Source: Lysinibacillus sp. FSL K6-0232 (GTDB lineage Bacteria; Bacillota; Bacilli; Bacillales_A; Planococcaceae). Taken from it: 64,000 bases of DNA. Positions within the stretch are counted from its first letter, which is position 1. Each line of letters starts with the position of its first letter. This document shows, one piece after another, positions 8,108 to 17,262 of this stretch. The notes below the pieces were generated by a model. The model was not told the origin of the DNA. It did not search any database and saw only the letters and a program-made list of their open reading frames with translations. The position numbers and the translations under genes are program-made. The stretch is from the NCBI RefSeq assembly GCF_038008325.1, contig NZ_JBBOYW010000001.1, positions 238,001 through 302,000 on the forward strand, read 5' to 3'.

Positions 8108-9962
8108 TTTAGCGCGTAAAAATATTCAGCGTAATTTATCGAATTACTTTTTATATATTGCCTCAATGGTATTTAGCATCGTTATTTACTTTACATTTGT
8201 CACACTAAAATATAACGATGACCTTGCAGCGTTAAAGCAATCCTCACAGCAAATTAAAGGATTGATGGGCGCTTCATCCATTGTGCTCTTATTCTTTATT
8301 GTCATTTTTATGGCTTATTCAAATTCATTTTTTATGAAAAAGCGAAAAAAGGAAGTAGCGCTATATTCTTTACTAGGCGTGCGCAAGCAGAAAATTGGCT
8401 TAATGCTCTTTTTTGAGAATTTAGTAATTGGGCTTGTTTCTTTAGTATTTGGTATTGTTTTAGGTTTCTTTTTATCGCAAGGCTTATTAATGATTTTAGT
8501 GCGCTTAATGGGCTATGAAATTGTTGGAAGTCTAACATTTTCAATGGATGCCCTTATGAATACAGCAAGTATTTTCGCACTGCTTTTTTTATTAACATCG
8601 TTACAAGGATATCGTGTTATTTATCAATTTAAGCTTATTGATTTATTTCATGCAGAAAAGCAAGGGGAGCAAATCCCTCGTGCATCTTTGATAGCTGCAC
8701 TTCTGGGAGCGGCGCTTATAGCATTTGCCTACTATACATCTGCCTCTGATATCTTTTCAAGTGGAATTTGGAAATTTTTCACCTTCCTAGGCACACCGAT
8801 GTTAGTAATTGGCATAACAATTGTAGGAACCTATCTTTTATTCCATAGTGTTAGTGTGTTTATATTAACAGCCTTGAAGAATGCAACGTCATGGTCTTGG
8901 AGGGGCTTAAATTTAATAGGAGTTTCGCAGCTCCTGTATCGCATTAGAGCAAATGCAAAATCATTGTCAATTATCGCTATTTTAAGTGCTACAACGATTA
9001 CAGCAGGTGGTGGTGTCTTTGGTATGTACTACAATGCTGAAGTGTCAGTACGCCAAATGCTACCAAATACCTTTATGTGGAAAGGCGATACAGTAGAATT
9101 TTCTCAAGAAAATGTTATGTATCATGAATCACTAACTGTAAAAAATTTACGTGTTGATAATGAATTCGCATTATTTGAGTATACATTACTGAATGAAACT
9201 GACTATAACCGTTTAGCGCAATTACAAGGAAAGGATCAAGAGCTACACATTGCTACTGGCTCAACTGTCCTACTTGATGCAACCTTTGACGAACGTTTTT
9301 CATATGATTTCACAGGTGAGAACTTTAAGTTGGCGAATGGAGAGTCCTTCTATGTCGATAAAATGCTGACAGAAAGTGTCCTAAACTTTATACCAGCAGG
9401 CACTGTACTCGTTGTAAATGATCAGGACTTTGCTGCTACTAATGCGGAAGCTGTGACAATGCAAGTTGTTGGCATGGACAATGATTTACAGCAGCAGGAA
9501 ACTTCACAGGACATTTACAAGCAATTATCAAGTGAGCAGCAAGAAGGTTTTTCTAGTGTGCCACAAAGCTATCAGGACAGCTTGGCTACAGTTGGCGCAT
9601 TATTATTTGTAGGAAGCTTTTTAGGGCTAGTATTCCTAGCAGCAACTGGCAGTATTATTTATTTTAAAATTTTAACGGAAGCAGAGGAAGATCGGGCGAA
9701 ATATGCCATTTTAAATAAAATAGGTGTGAATAGTAAGCAAAGATTAAAAACAGTAGCAGGGCAGGTAGCAGTTATTTTTAGTACACCGCTTATTGCTGGT
9801 ATTATGCATAGTGCCTTTGCATTAATAGCATTTTCACAATTGTTCAATATGAATATTACAAAGCCCGTATTATTATGGATGCTTGCATATTCAGCCATTT
9901 ACTTTATTTATTATATCTTTACAGTACGTTCATTCTACAAAATTGTAAGGCAGGAGAATTAA
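8094..9962 (+). CDS. ABC transporter permease, BceB type (FtsX-like)
   Basis: A 622-residue permease with about ten membrane segments and one large extracytoplasmic region between segments 7 and 8 (roughly residues 315-500), the hallmark of BceB proteins and the part that senses peptide or its lipid target complex. FtsX-like blocks occur near residues 60-180 and at the C-terminus. It is translated from GGAGG inside the ATPase gene. Together with the ATPase and the YxeA protein it makes one operon. Confidence 0.87.
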   Translation: MTLFSLARKNIQRNLSNYFLYIASMVFSIVIYFTFVTLKYNDDLAALKQSSQQIKGLMGASSIVLLFFIVIFMAYSNSFFMKKRKKEVALYSLLGVRKQKIGLMLFFENLVIGLVSLVFGIVLGFFLSQGLLMILVRLMGYEIVGSLTFSMDALMNTASIFALLFLLTSLQGYRVIYQFKLIDLFHAEKQGEQIPRASLIAALLGAALIAFAYYTSASDIFSSGIWKFFTFLGTPMLVIGITIVGTYLLFHSVSVFILTALKNATSWSWRGLNLIGVSQLLYRIRANAKSLSIIAILSATTITAGGGVFGMYYNAEVSVRQMLPNTFMWKGDTVEFSQENVMYHESLTVKNLRVDNEFALFEYTLLNETDYNRLAQLQGKDQELHIATGSTVLLDATFDERFSYDFTGENFKLANGESFYVDKMLTESVLNFIPAGTVLVVNDQDFAATNAEAVTMQVVGMDNDLQQQETSQDIYKQLSSEQQEGFSSVPQSYQDSLATVGALLFVGSFLGLVFLAATGSIIYFKILTEAEEDRAKYAILNKIGVNSKQRLKTVAGQVAVIFSTPLIAGIMHSAFALIAFSQLFNMNITKPVLLWMLAYSAIYFIYYIFTVRSFYKIVRQEN

Positions 9963-9963
9963 T

Positions 9964-10323
9964 ATGAAAAAAGCATTTTTAGGAATCGGTGCATTACTGA
10001 TGCTATTTATTGCAGGCTTAATTATACTAATGACGGTAGATTTTAATCGTTTAAATAAAGATGCATACTATGTTCAAATTACAGTAGATGGAGAGGCAGA
10101 GGAATACAAGGCGGATAATGGTGAAATTTTTACAACGTATTGGTACGAGCTGCCTGCCTATAACGATAAGGGAGAAGAGAAAACATTAAAGTTTTCAGCT
10201 CAAAAAAACTTACGTCAGGATGCCTACCTACAGCTTTATGTAAAAAAAGAGGCAGAGGTCACTTCCTACGATGAAGTCCAATTCAATGAATTACCTGTGA
10301 AGGTGCAGGAGCAACTAAAATAG
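9964..10323 (+). CDS. YxeA-family (DUF1093) small secreted or anchored protein
   Basis: A 119-residue protein with one N-terminal hydrophobic helix and an extracytoplasmic beta-rich domain. The segment Y-Y-V-Q-I and the following E-Y-K-A-D-N-G match the YxeA family, whose genes regularly accompany BceAB-type transporters (yxdLM-yxeA in Bacillus subtilis). It begins one base after the permease stop, so the two genes are translationally coupled. Its biochemical function is unknown. Confidence 0.8.
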   Translation: MKKAFLGIGALLMLFIAGLIILMTVDFNRLNKDAYYVQITVDGEAEEYKADNGEIFTTYWYELPAYNDKGEEKTLKFSAQKNLRQDAYLQLYVKKEAEVTSYDEVQFNELPVKVQEQLK

Positions 10324-10334
10324 CAGGCAGTATT

Positions 10335-10363
10335 AAGGTAGAGATCACCATCTCTGCCTTTTT
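10335..10363 (+). terminator. Terminator of the BceAB-YxeA operon
   Basis: AAGGTAGAGAT and ATCTCTGCCTT form a hairpin with a CACC loop, followed by a T-run. Confidence 0.8.
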
Positions 10364-10445
10364 CGATAGAAAAATTTGGTGATTTATATATGGAGATATT
10401 GTTATAATATACATGATAATGTAATTTGAAAATGGGGGGATGAAG

Positions 10446-10853
10446 ATGAAAAAGGAAAGCAAGCTACTGCTATTTATTTTAACAATAAGCATTGCAACGA
10501 TTCTTATCATTCCTGTTTCTGTAAACTTTATTGCTCAATCTAACAATAGCCATCAAATGATTACGCTACATGGCATAGATATTGCAAGAGGTACATATTC
10601 GGGTAGCCAATTTTTCGATAAATATAGAGTATCCAAAAGAAATGGTGAAATGCTTAACTTTTGGATTAAAAATACGGGAAAGACAGGTATTAAAATTACA
10701 ATAGATGAAAAGAGTGGTGCGATTTTTCAACCGGGGGAACAAGGGCATATTTCTACTTCTGTTGGGTTCTTTGCTAAAACCTATGAATTTAAAGCCACCT
10801 CTTTACAAAGTGGCGAAAATATACGGATGGAATATGGACTTAGTCAAAGATAA
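10446..10853 (+). CDS. Unknown membrane-anchored extracytoplasmic protein
   Basis: A 135-residue protein that I do not recognise. One N-terminal hydrophobic helix (residues about 7-28) without a lipobox or clear cleavage site is followed by an outward domain rich in beta-forming residues. The start at 10446 stands six bases after GGGGGG; the ATG at 10440 would touch the ribosome site. It lies after the terminator of the BceAB operon and may be transcribed on its own. Confidence 0.55.
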   Translation: MKKESKLLLFILTISIATILIIPVSVNFIAQSNNSHQMITLHGIDIARGTYSGSQFFDKYRVSKRNGEMLNFWIKNTGKTGIKITIDEKSGAIFQPGEQGHISTSVGFFAKTYEFKATSLQSGENIRMEYGLSQR

Positions 10854-10960
10854 TAACGGTTGACTATAAAATTATCCAAAGGCATAGTCAAGCAGACATT
10901 TAAAGTGAAGCTCTTCCACTTGCTTATTCGTAGTTATATTGAAATATGGGGGGAAATTGA

Positions 10961-11191
10961 ATGAAAAGAATAATAGGAATTTTTCTAGGAATAGCGATAC
11001 TATTAGTAGTATCAGACCTTCTTCAAGGAATTATGCTAACGATACTCTATGATCCAGTAGGGTCAGAGAATATTTATGAAGCTGCATGGATTGTAAAGTA
11101 TAGTTTAACTGCGGCTATTCTTACTATTATGATTGTGCCAGTCATGAAATTTTATAGCCACATCACTAAAAAAGATGTACCCATAAATTAG
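10961..11191 (+). CDS. Small two-helix membrane protein, unknown
   Basis: A 76-residue protein with two predicted membrane helices (about 4-25 and 45-65). GGGGGG lies seven bases before the ATG. No family is recognised. Its position between the BceAB cluster and the two-component system suggests, but does not show, an envelope role. Confidence 0.5.
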   Translation: MKRIIGIFLGIAILLVVSDLLQGIMLTILYDPVGSENIYEAAWIVKYSLTAAILTIMIVPVMKFYSHITKKDVPIN

Positions 11192-11208
11192 AATGATGCC
11201 AACCTTCA

Positions 11209-12036
11209 TTACCCAAATAATGTGAGTAATGAAGGCCAAATCTGAATAGTTGAAGAGCATGCAGGACAGTCAATCTTGCCTGCTAAATAGGGCAAATGGC
11301 GGATAAGTTTATCTTCGCCAATCGCCTCTGCTTGCTCTAGCAATATTTTTTGTTCTATATTTGTAAATTTTGTTGAGGGAATAATAGTGTGAATCTTTTG
11401 CTCCTCATTAAATACAGGGTCTTGTGTAAATGCCTGTATGCATGTATCATCCTCATTCGGCCATAAATACATCTCCTGTTTACATTTTGGACAGGTAATA
11501 ATGTATTCATCTCCCATTGTAAATGTCATAAGCATATTTGCCACTTTGTATAATCCTTGATAGGTAGCATTAGCACTGAGGATGTAGCGCTTTTCCACAT
11601 GATCCTCTAAAGTAAGCGCTGCATAAGCAAGTATTTCTGGTTCTAGTAATGCGATCTTACGTATAGCCTTTAGATATTCATTGTAAATATCTGCACAGGT
11701 TGATGCTCCGATCTGTTCAGCTAAGTCCATCCAAGTTGCAGGAAATGGAGCTGCATCATTTTGATCGCGGCTTGCTTCAATAATACCGCATGTAATAAAT
11801 AGCTCACATTGCACTTTAAGATCTTTTGTTGAACGGGCAATGTGTACTAAATAAGGAACAGCAGCATAAGTAACCGTGTAAATGGTGTTTTGATGAAACA
11901 AGTATTCTTGAAAAAGTTCATCAGCCATTTCTTGACTGTACTCCTGCGTCAACTGCTGTAAGAGTGCAGGTACATCTGCCCCAGAACCATATGGTCCCAT
12001 TAATTTGCTCCACACATCGCTTGTCCATTCAAGCAT
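11209..12036 (-). CDS. HEAT-like protein with C-terminal CPxC pairs, unknown
   Basis: A 275-residue cytoplasmic protein. The N-terminal part (W-S-K-L-x-G-P-Y-G ... D-V-P-A-L-L ... F-H-Q-N-T-I-Y-x-V-T-Y-A-A-V-P-Y-L-V) resembles alpha-helical repeat proteins annotated as HEAT-repeat in many bacteria, some of them near toxin-immunity genes. Two cysteine pairs, C-P-K-C and near the C-terminus C-P-A-C, each followed by a W-P segment, could bind one zinc. A GGGGGG ribosome site precedes the ATG. It sits 29 bases downstream of the sensor kinase gene on the same strand, so it may belong to that operon. Function unknown. Confidence 0.6.
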   Translation of the reverse strand: MLEWTSDVWSKLMGPYGSGADVPALLQQLTQEYSQEMADELFQEYLFHQNTIYTVTYAAVPYLVHIARSTKDLKVQCELFITCGIIEASRDQNDAAPFPATWMDLAEQIGASTCADIYNEYLKAIRKIALLEPEILAYAALTLEDHVEKRYILSANATYQGLYKVANMLMTFTMGDEYIITCPKCKQEMYLWPNEDDTCIQAFTQDPVFNEEQKIHTIIPSTKFTNIEQKILLEQAEAIGEDKLIRHLPYLAGKIDCPACSSTIQIWPSLLTLFG

Positions 12037-12065
12037 CGTAATTGCCCCCTATACAATAAATTCTG

Positions 12066-13445
12066 CTACGCCCGTTCCTTTTTTAGATAAATGCTTACAG
12101 TTGTCCCTTTTTGTACTTCGGAGGTGATAGTTACTGTTCCTCCATGTGCCTCAATAATATCTCTAGCAATAGCTGTGCCTAAGCCAGTGCCAGCCGTTTG
12201 CTCGGTATTTGTGCCTCGATAGTAACGTTCAAAAATATGCTCCAAATCCCCAGCAGCAATTCCTTTCCCAGTATCAGCAATTGTAATCGAATCCTCGTCA
12301 ACCATTACTCGAACAGTTACATCTGGTGTATTATGAAGCAGCGCATTGTGTAAAAAATTGATAATCGCTCGACGCATAAAATGCTCGTCAATATAATATT
12401 CGATATTGTCAGAAGCGGCCTCAAAGTCAATATTCGCCAGCTCAAATTGTGGTGAATTTAAAGTATCAATAACAATCTCACGAACAAATGGTACAAGATT
12501 GACCTTATTAAATGTTAGTGGAAGCTGTTGATGTCTGAGTCGCATTGTTAAATTAAGATCATCCAATAACTCCTGCATATGCAATGCTTGTCTTTCAATA
12601 ATTTTTGTATACTCGGCTTGTTCACTAGGTGTTAATGGACTATCATTTAAGAGTTCTGCATAGCCTCGAATGGAAGCGAGTGGTGTTTTCATATCATGTG
12701 ATACATTACTAATCCATTCCTCACGCATCATTTCTAGCCTTTTTCTCTCCTGCTCATGGATAGCTAATTCTTGTGATACTTCATCTAAATTATCAAAAAC
12801 AGGCTTATAGACCCCACTAGGTATTTTAATAGGGGTATACTTATGATTTTTTAAGTAATGAATACGTTCAATCATAGCATACAGTGGCTTTGTTAATGTA
12901 CGACCAAAGAGCCAGCCTACTAATGCTGCGATCAATAAATCGACAATGATAATAAGAAGCCCAAATTTACTAATAAACTGTAGTGTGGACGAGCCAGAAA
13001 TATGCATAATTAATCGAGAAATACCACTACCCTTAATGCCAATAAGATAACTTAGTTCATCCTTTGTTCCTACATAAACCGTTGTTTCCGCATCAAATTC
13101 TTTATATTTATACACTTGAATAATATCGATGGGTGCGTAGTGCGTAAGGGCATCATCTGGTGCAAAATAGTCTTCAAGCACCTGTCCATTTTTATCAAGC
13201 AATTGAATCCATGCATTTCGCTGATGCAATTCCTGAAGCCCTTCTTGATTAATGGTTGCTGCGTCACTATCAATATACTGCTGAAAATCACGAACAAACT
13301 GTTCCTCTGAATAGGAGGACACCTCATAATTATGAAGCTGTTGAAGCATAAAAAAGCCTATAAAAATAATGGAGTTAATGATAATAACAATAAAAACAAT
13401 GGAAAGCACGGATAGAAGAAAACGAGCGGTGAGTTTCCATTTCAT
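12066..13445 (-). CDS. Sensor histidine kinase of a two-component system
   Basis: A 459-residue membrane kinase. Membrane helices at about 8-34 and 158-181 enclose a ~120-residue extracytoplasmic sensor domain. A HAMP-like linker follows, then HisKA with phospho-acceptor H250 (S-H-D-M-K-T-P), and a HATPase domain with N-box N-F-L-H-N-A, G1 D-T-G-K-G-I and G2 G-T-G-L-G. It overlaps the response regulator gene by four bases (ATGA). The large sensor domain is unlike the minimal BceS-type kinases that usually partner BceAB transporters, so it probably senses its stimulus itself. Confidence 0.88.
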   Translation of the reverse strand: MKWKLTARFLLSVLSIVFIVIIINSIIFIGFFMLQQLHNYEVSSYSEEQFVRDFQQYIDSDAATINQEGLQELHQRNAWIQLLDKNGQVLEDYFAPDDALTHYAPIDIIQVYKYKEFDAETTVYVGTKDELSYLIGIKGSGISRLIMHISGSSTLQFISKFGLLIIIVDLLIAALVGWLFGRTLTKPLYAMIERIHYLKNHKYTPIKIPSGVYKPVFDNLDEVSQELAIHEQERKRLEMMREEWISNVSHDMKTPLASIRGYAELLNDSPLTPSEQAEYTKIIERQALHMQELLDDLNLTMRLRHQQLPLTFNKVNLVPFVREIVIDTLNSPQFELANIDFEAASDNIEYYIDEHFMRRAIINFLHNALLHNTPDVTVRVMVDEDSITIADTGKGIAAGDLEHIFERYYRGTNTEQTAGTGLGTAIARDIIEAHGGTVTITSEVQKGTTVSIYLKKERA

Positions 13446-14164
13446 CCTTGTGCCTCTTTCGGTATAACCAATTTATAGCCAAGCCCCTTAACCGTTGTAA
13501 TATATATAGGCTTTGAAGCATCCTGCTCAATTTTTTCGCGCAAACGTCGAATATGCACCATTACCGTATTATCAGAACCGAAAAAATCCTCGCCCCATAC
13601 ACGCTCAAATAGTGTTTCTTTACTTAAAATGCGATTCGGATTGCGCATAAAACATGCCATTAAGCCAATTTCCTTCGCTGTTAACTCCAATAAAATACCA
13701 TCCTTCTGTACCTCGGTTGCATCGGCATTAAGCTGAAATGGTCCAACCTGAAGTGCCTTCTCAGAAATACTTGGCACAGCTTCTTGCATTTGATAACCAG
13801 CTCTTCGTAATTGTGCCTTAACGCGGTAGGCAACCTCTTTAGGACTAAAAGGCTTTGTAATATAATCGTCGCCACCAATAGCTAGCCCTACAATTTTATC
13901 AATTTCTTCCGCTTTAGCAGACATAAAGAGCACAGGTACATGTGATACCTCTCGAATTCGTCTACATAAATCATAGCCCTCACCATCTGGTAGCATCACA
14001 TCAAGCAGCACAATATCAGGCTTTATTTGCTGAAAGCTTATCCAGGCATCCTGTATAGTGCCTGCTGTAGTAATTTGTTGATAGCCTTCTTTTTGAAGAC
14101 TAACTTTTAGCAGATTGGCTAAATCAGCCTCATCCTCTACAATTAAAATAGTTGGCTCTTGCAT
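13442..14164 (-). CDS. OmpR-family response regulator
   Basis: A 240-residue regulator. The receiver has acidic pocket E10-D11, phospho-acceptor D55 and K104, followed by a winged helix (about 140-235) with the motif N-T-V-M-V-H-I-R-R-L-R. AAGGAG lies nine bases before the ATG. It is the first gene of an operon with the kinase. OmpR-type proteins bind direct repeats about one or two turns apart, so this is the best local candidate for the TGTAAG repeats at 4095 and 7281; that is inference. Confidence 0.9.
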   Translation of the reverse strand: MQEPTILIVEDEADLANLLKVSLQKEGYQQITTAGTIQDAWISFQQIKPDIVLLDVMLPDGEGYDLCRRIREVSHVPVLFMSAKAEEIDKIVGLAIGGDDYITKPFSPKEVAYRVKAQLRRAGYQMQEAVPSISEKALQVGPFQLNADATEVQKDGILLELTAKEIGLMACFMRNPNRILSKETLFERVWGEDFFGSDNTVMVHIRRLREKIEQDASKPIYITTVKGLGYKLVIPKEAQG

Positions 14165-14210
14165 ATGCGCACACTCCTTTTTTTATTATTATAAATGAAA
14201 TATGGAGGAA

Positions 14211-14295
14211 AGCGGTGGATAGAAGAGTGAAAGTGACGGATAGAAAGCTTAAAGTGGTGGATAGAACTCAAAAAGTGACGGATTGAGCCAAAAAT
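14211..14295. repeat. Degenerate 21-bp tandem repeat (GTGACGGATAGAA type), four units
   Basis: Four consecutive units of about 21 bp, each with G(G/A)(T/C)GGAT(A/T)GA followed by an A-rich half, fill the gap between the response regulator and the yvbH-like gene. A second copy of the same kind stands at 36967-37050. Confidence 0.6.
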
Positions 14296-14376
14296 CATCA
14301 AAAAATTTCTTGAGAAAGGAAACTTTTAGTGATATAAAAGCGTACAAAGAGTAATCATGAATTAGGAGGAATGAAG

Positions 14377-14991
14377 ATGTTTAAAAAAATGGCAGCAGAA
14401 GCACTTGGACTTTCAGATATTGGAGTAGTTGTTCCAAAAGAGGATTATGATAAAACAGATGCAGATGATTTTATTTTGCATGAAATTGATGAGAAAATTT
14501 ATTTTTTAATTAAAACAAAAGCAGATGAGTATTGCTTTACAAATCGCGCCATTATTCATGTAGATGGTGAAAGCGCAATGAGCAAAAAGCGCTTACTACG
14601 TCGCTATGATTATTCAATGTACACAATTACAGATGTTTTTCTCGAAACAGCAGGAACAATTGATCTTGATGTCGAAATTAAGTTTACAATAGGCAATACG
14701 CCATTATCCATTGATATTCATAAACGCTTTATTGACGAAATTAAAGATTTATATAAAGCATTGCATGCAATCAGCTATGAGCAAAAGCAAAATGCCTATA
14801 AGCTAGAGGTAGCAGAAAGAAGCCTAAATATCGCATCTTCATCTCTTGGGCGCATTGGCAATAACAATATTACACCAGCATCATCGTTCAAGGAAGTTAC
14901 GCGCTTTGCAAATGATTGGATGATTGACCATAAAAGTAAATACAACAAAGAAGATTTCGCACATATTTTTAATTTATATATAAATAATTAA
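14377..14991 (+). CDS. yvbH: PH-domain protein, YvbH-like
   Basis: A 204-residue cytoplasmic protein matching Bacillus YvbH in length and in its opening F-K-K-M-A-A-E-A-L-G-L-S-D-I-G. Residues about 1-125 form a bacterial pleckstrin-homology-like domain, and the C-terminal 70 residues correspond to the YvbH-type oligomerisation extension. The ATG at 14377 is seven bases after AGGAGG, whereas the ATG at 14371 is only one base from it. It is flanked by a repeat array upstream and a terminator downstream, so it is probably monocistronic. Cellular role unknown. Confidence 0.8.
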   Translation: MFKKMAAEALGLSDIGVVVPKEDYDKTDADDFILHEIDEKIYFLIKTKADEYCFTNRAIIHVDGESAMSKKRLLRRYDYSMYTITDVFLETAGTIDLDVEIKFTIGNTPLSIDIHKRFIDEIKDLYKALHAISYEQKQNAYKLEVAERSLNIASSSLGRIGNNNITPASSFKEVTRFANDWMIDHKSKYNKEDFAHIFNLYINN

Positions 14992-14998
14992 TGAAAAT

Positions 14999-15028
14999 AG
15001 CTCTCTGCATATTGTAGGGAGCATTTTT
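14999..15028 (+). terminator. Terminator after yvbH-like gene
   Basis: GCTCTCT pairs with AGGGAGC, followed by ATTTTT. Confidence 0.65.
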
Positions 15029-15076
15029 AACATATAGCTCTATACATAAAAATTCAAACGGGGAGTGTGAAGAAAA

Positions 15077-16435
15077 ATGACAAGTGAGTGGCATGTACTA
15101 GAAAAAGAAGAACTAGAAGGTGATAATGCTGTTCATCAGCCACAAGCTGTGGAAACATTGTTTGTAAATGAGTTTATTAACGGTATTTTAGACCCCTCGC
15201 AACAAATGCTAGGACCTGTGAAAAATGGAGGAACCATCATTGCTAATACAACACCTGGATGCTGGGGGCCTATGCTAACACCAACTATTCGTGGTGGACA
15301 TGAGGTGACAAAACCTGTTTTTGTAGAAGGTGCTGAGGTAGGAGATGCTATTGTTATTAGCATTAAATCTATACAGGTAACATCATTGGCAACCTCATCT
15401 GGTCATGATGAGGCAATCATAGAGCGATTTATTGGTGATCCATTTGTTTCTGTAAAATGCCCAGGCTGTGGTAGGCTGCATCCAAGCACAGTTATTAAAG
15501 GTATTGGAAGACAGGCAATTCGCTGTGCTACATGTGATACAGAAACAGCACCGTTTAAAATGACAAATGGCTATACAATGGCACTCGACCATAAGGGACA
15601 TATTGGCGTGACTGTTGGGCGAGAGGGAGCACGACGCATTGCTCTTGATGCGAAAGGTTATATGAGAACACCTGAAAATTCGGTACAAAACCCTGTTGTT
15701 ACATTAGCACCTAGCGATTTAGTCGGTGTGATGGCAAGAATGCGCCCATTTTTAGGTCAGCTTGGCACAACGCCTTCAAAGGCAATGCCTGATTCTCATA
15801 ATGCAGGAGATTTTGGCTCGTCTTTAATTGGTGCACCACACGAATATGCCTTTACACAAGAAGAATTGGATAAACATCGTACAGACGGACATATGGATAT
15901 TAGTAGAGTTCGCGAGGGGGCAACTATTATTTGTCCAGTAAAGGTTCCCGGCGGTGGTGTTTATATTGGTGATATGCATGCTATGCAGGGGGATGGTGAG
16001 ATTGCAGGGCATACAACAGATGTAGCTGGGATTGTGCAGCTACAGGTGAGTGTCTTGAAAAAGGTGCCATTAGAAGGACCAATTTTATTGCCTAATGAAG
16101 AAGATTTACCTTATACAGCAAGACCTTTTACAAAAGAAGAAAAACGCCGTGCACGTGAACTAGCAGAGGAATTTGGCGTAAAACAGGTTGAGGAGGCATT
16201 TCCTGTATCTGTGGTAGGCTCAGGGAAGACGCTAAATGAGGCAACGGATAATGCAATCCAGCGAGCCGCTAAGCTATTCGATATGAGCGAGCCTGAAGTA
16301 TTAAATCGTACAACTATTACAGGCTCTATTGAAATCGGTCGTCATCCAGGTGTTGTAACAGCAACATTACAAGTGCCAAAAGCAATATTGAAAAAGGTTC
16401 GTATATTAAAGACAGTGAAAAAGCAATACGATTAA
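15077..16435 (+). CDS. Acetamidase/formamidase-family protein with zinc-ribbon insert
   Basis: A 452-residue cytoplasmic hydrolase-family protein. The FmdA/AmdA core is seen as G-P-V-K-N-G-G-T, T-P-G-C-W-G-P, the glycine-rich P-G-G-G-V-Y-I-G-D-M-H-A-M-Q-G-D-G-E block and the C-terminal dimer region. Family members hydrolyse formamide or short amides to the acid plus ammonia. Unlike the ~300-residue acetamidases, this protein carries an insert with C128-x2-C131 and C150-x2-C153, a probable zinc ribbon, and a longer C-terminus. No amide transporter is adjacent, so the substrate is unknown. Confidence 0.8.
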   Translation: MTSEWHVLEKEELEGDNAVHQPQAVETLFVNEFINGILDPSQQMLGPVKNGGTIIANTTPGCWGPMLTPTIRGGHEVTKPVFVEGAEVGDAIVISIKSIQVTSLATSSGHDEAIIERFIGDPFVSVKCPGCGRLHPSTVIKGIGRQAIRCATCDTETAPFKMTNGYTMALDHKGHIGVTVGREGARRIALDAKGYMRTPENSVQNPVVTLAPSDLVGVMARMRPFLGQLGTTPSKAMPDSHNAGDFGSSLIGAPHEYAFTQEELDKHRTDGHMDISRVREGATIICPVKVPGGGVYIGDMHAMQGDGEIAGHTTDVAGIVQLQVSVLKKVPLEGPILLPNEEDLPYTARPFTKEEKRRARELAEEFGVKQVEEAFPVSVVGSGKTLNEATDNAIQRAAKLFDMSEPEVLNRTTITGSIEIGRHPGVVTATLQVPKAILKKVRILKTVKKQYD

Positions 16436-16476
16436 AATTAAAGTATAGTAAATTTATCTGAATTTTAAAAATCACA

Positions 16477-16504
16477 TTGAATTCTCTAGCTGTGTTGGTA
16501 TAAT
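16477..16504 (+). promoter_or_regulatory. SigA-type promoter of the HPP gene
   Basis: TTGAAT, a 16-base spacer and TATAAT stand 39 bases before the ATG at 16544. Confidence 0.6.
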
Positions 16505-16543
16505 AGTTTAAAAATTGAATGTTTATAGTAAGGTTGGTGACAA

Positions 16544-17098
16544 ATGGCAGAGTCTATTCATGTACAACACAAGCTAGAGAAAAAGAATACTATAAAGCCT
16601 TTTATTGCAAAAATGCGAGGGGGAGGACAAGCTCCTTCGCGTACAAACTTCGCTGATGCTTTTACAGGAGCACTAGGCGGCTTAATATGTATTTTTGTTT
16701 TATTATGGCTAACAAATTATACAAATGCACCATGGCTAATGGCATCGCTTGGTGGGAGCTGTGTGCTTGTTTTCGTTGTTTGGAATGCACCATTATCTCA
16801 GCCACGCAATATTATTGGCGGTCATGTTATTTCTGCATTTATTGGTTTATCGATGTATTCTTTACTAGGATCAAATATGCTGTCCATCAGCCTTGGTGTT
16901 GGATTAACGATATTTTTTATGGCATTTTTAGGTACAATTCATCCGCCAGCAGGTGCTAATCCCATTATTATTATTTTAGGCGGCTATAGCTGGGGCTATC
17001 TTATTATGCCTGTACTGATTGGTGCTGTTATTATCGTGCTTTTTGGGCTGTTAATTAATAATTTGCGAGATACAAGAAAATATCCACTATTTTGGTAA
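16544..17098 (+). CDS. HPP-family integral membrane protein
   Basis: A 184-residue protein with four to five membrane helices and the family motif H-P-P in T-I-H-P-P-A-G-A-N-P, plus the downstream G-G-Y-S-W-G-Y segment. Some HPP proteins of cyanobacteria and plants carry nitrite across membranes, but the bacterial family as a whole is not well characterised. It has its own promoter and terminator and so is a single-gene unit. Confidence 0.85.
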   Translation: MAESIHVQHKLEKKNTIKPFIAKMRGGGQAPSRTNFADAFTGALGGLICIFVLLWLTNYTNAPWLMASLGGSCVLVFVVWNAPLSQPRNIIGGHVISAFIGLSMYSLLGSNMLSISLGVGLTIFFMAFLGTIHPPAGANPIIIILGGYSWGYLIMPVLIGAVIIVLFGLLINNLRDTRKYPLFW

Positions 17099-17108
17099 TA
17101 AAGCTTTT

Positions 17109-17146
17109 CCATCTATAAAGTGCTTAACTTTATGGATGGATTTTTT
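17109..17146 (+). terminator. Terminator after HPP gene
   Basis: CCATCTATAAAGT and ACTTTATGGATGG pair, followed by ATTTTTT. Confidence 0.8.
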
Positions 17147-17262
17147 CTGTTTGCAACTTATGTATATCATAATTTTTTCGCATATGTTAGAAAAGATTTG
17201 TTATATTGAAGAAAGATAAACATTATTTGTATTGGTTAAATTTGATGGGAGGCTCCAATTGT

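Noticed and set aside
14211-14295. CRISPR array
   Set aside because: Units are degenerate, about 21 bp with no unique spacers, and no cas gene is present.
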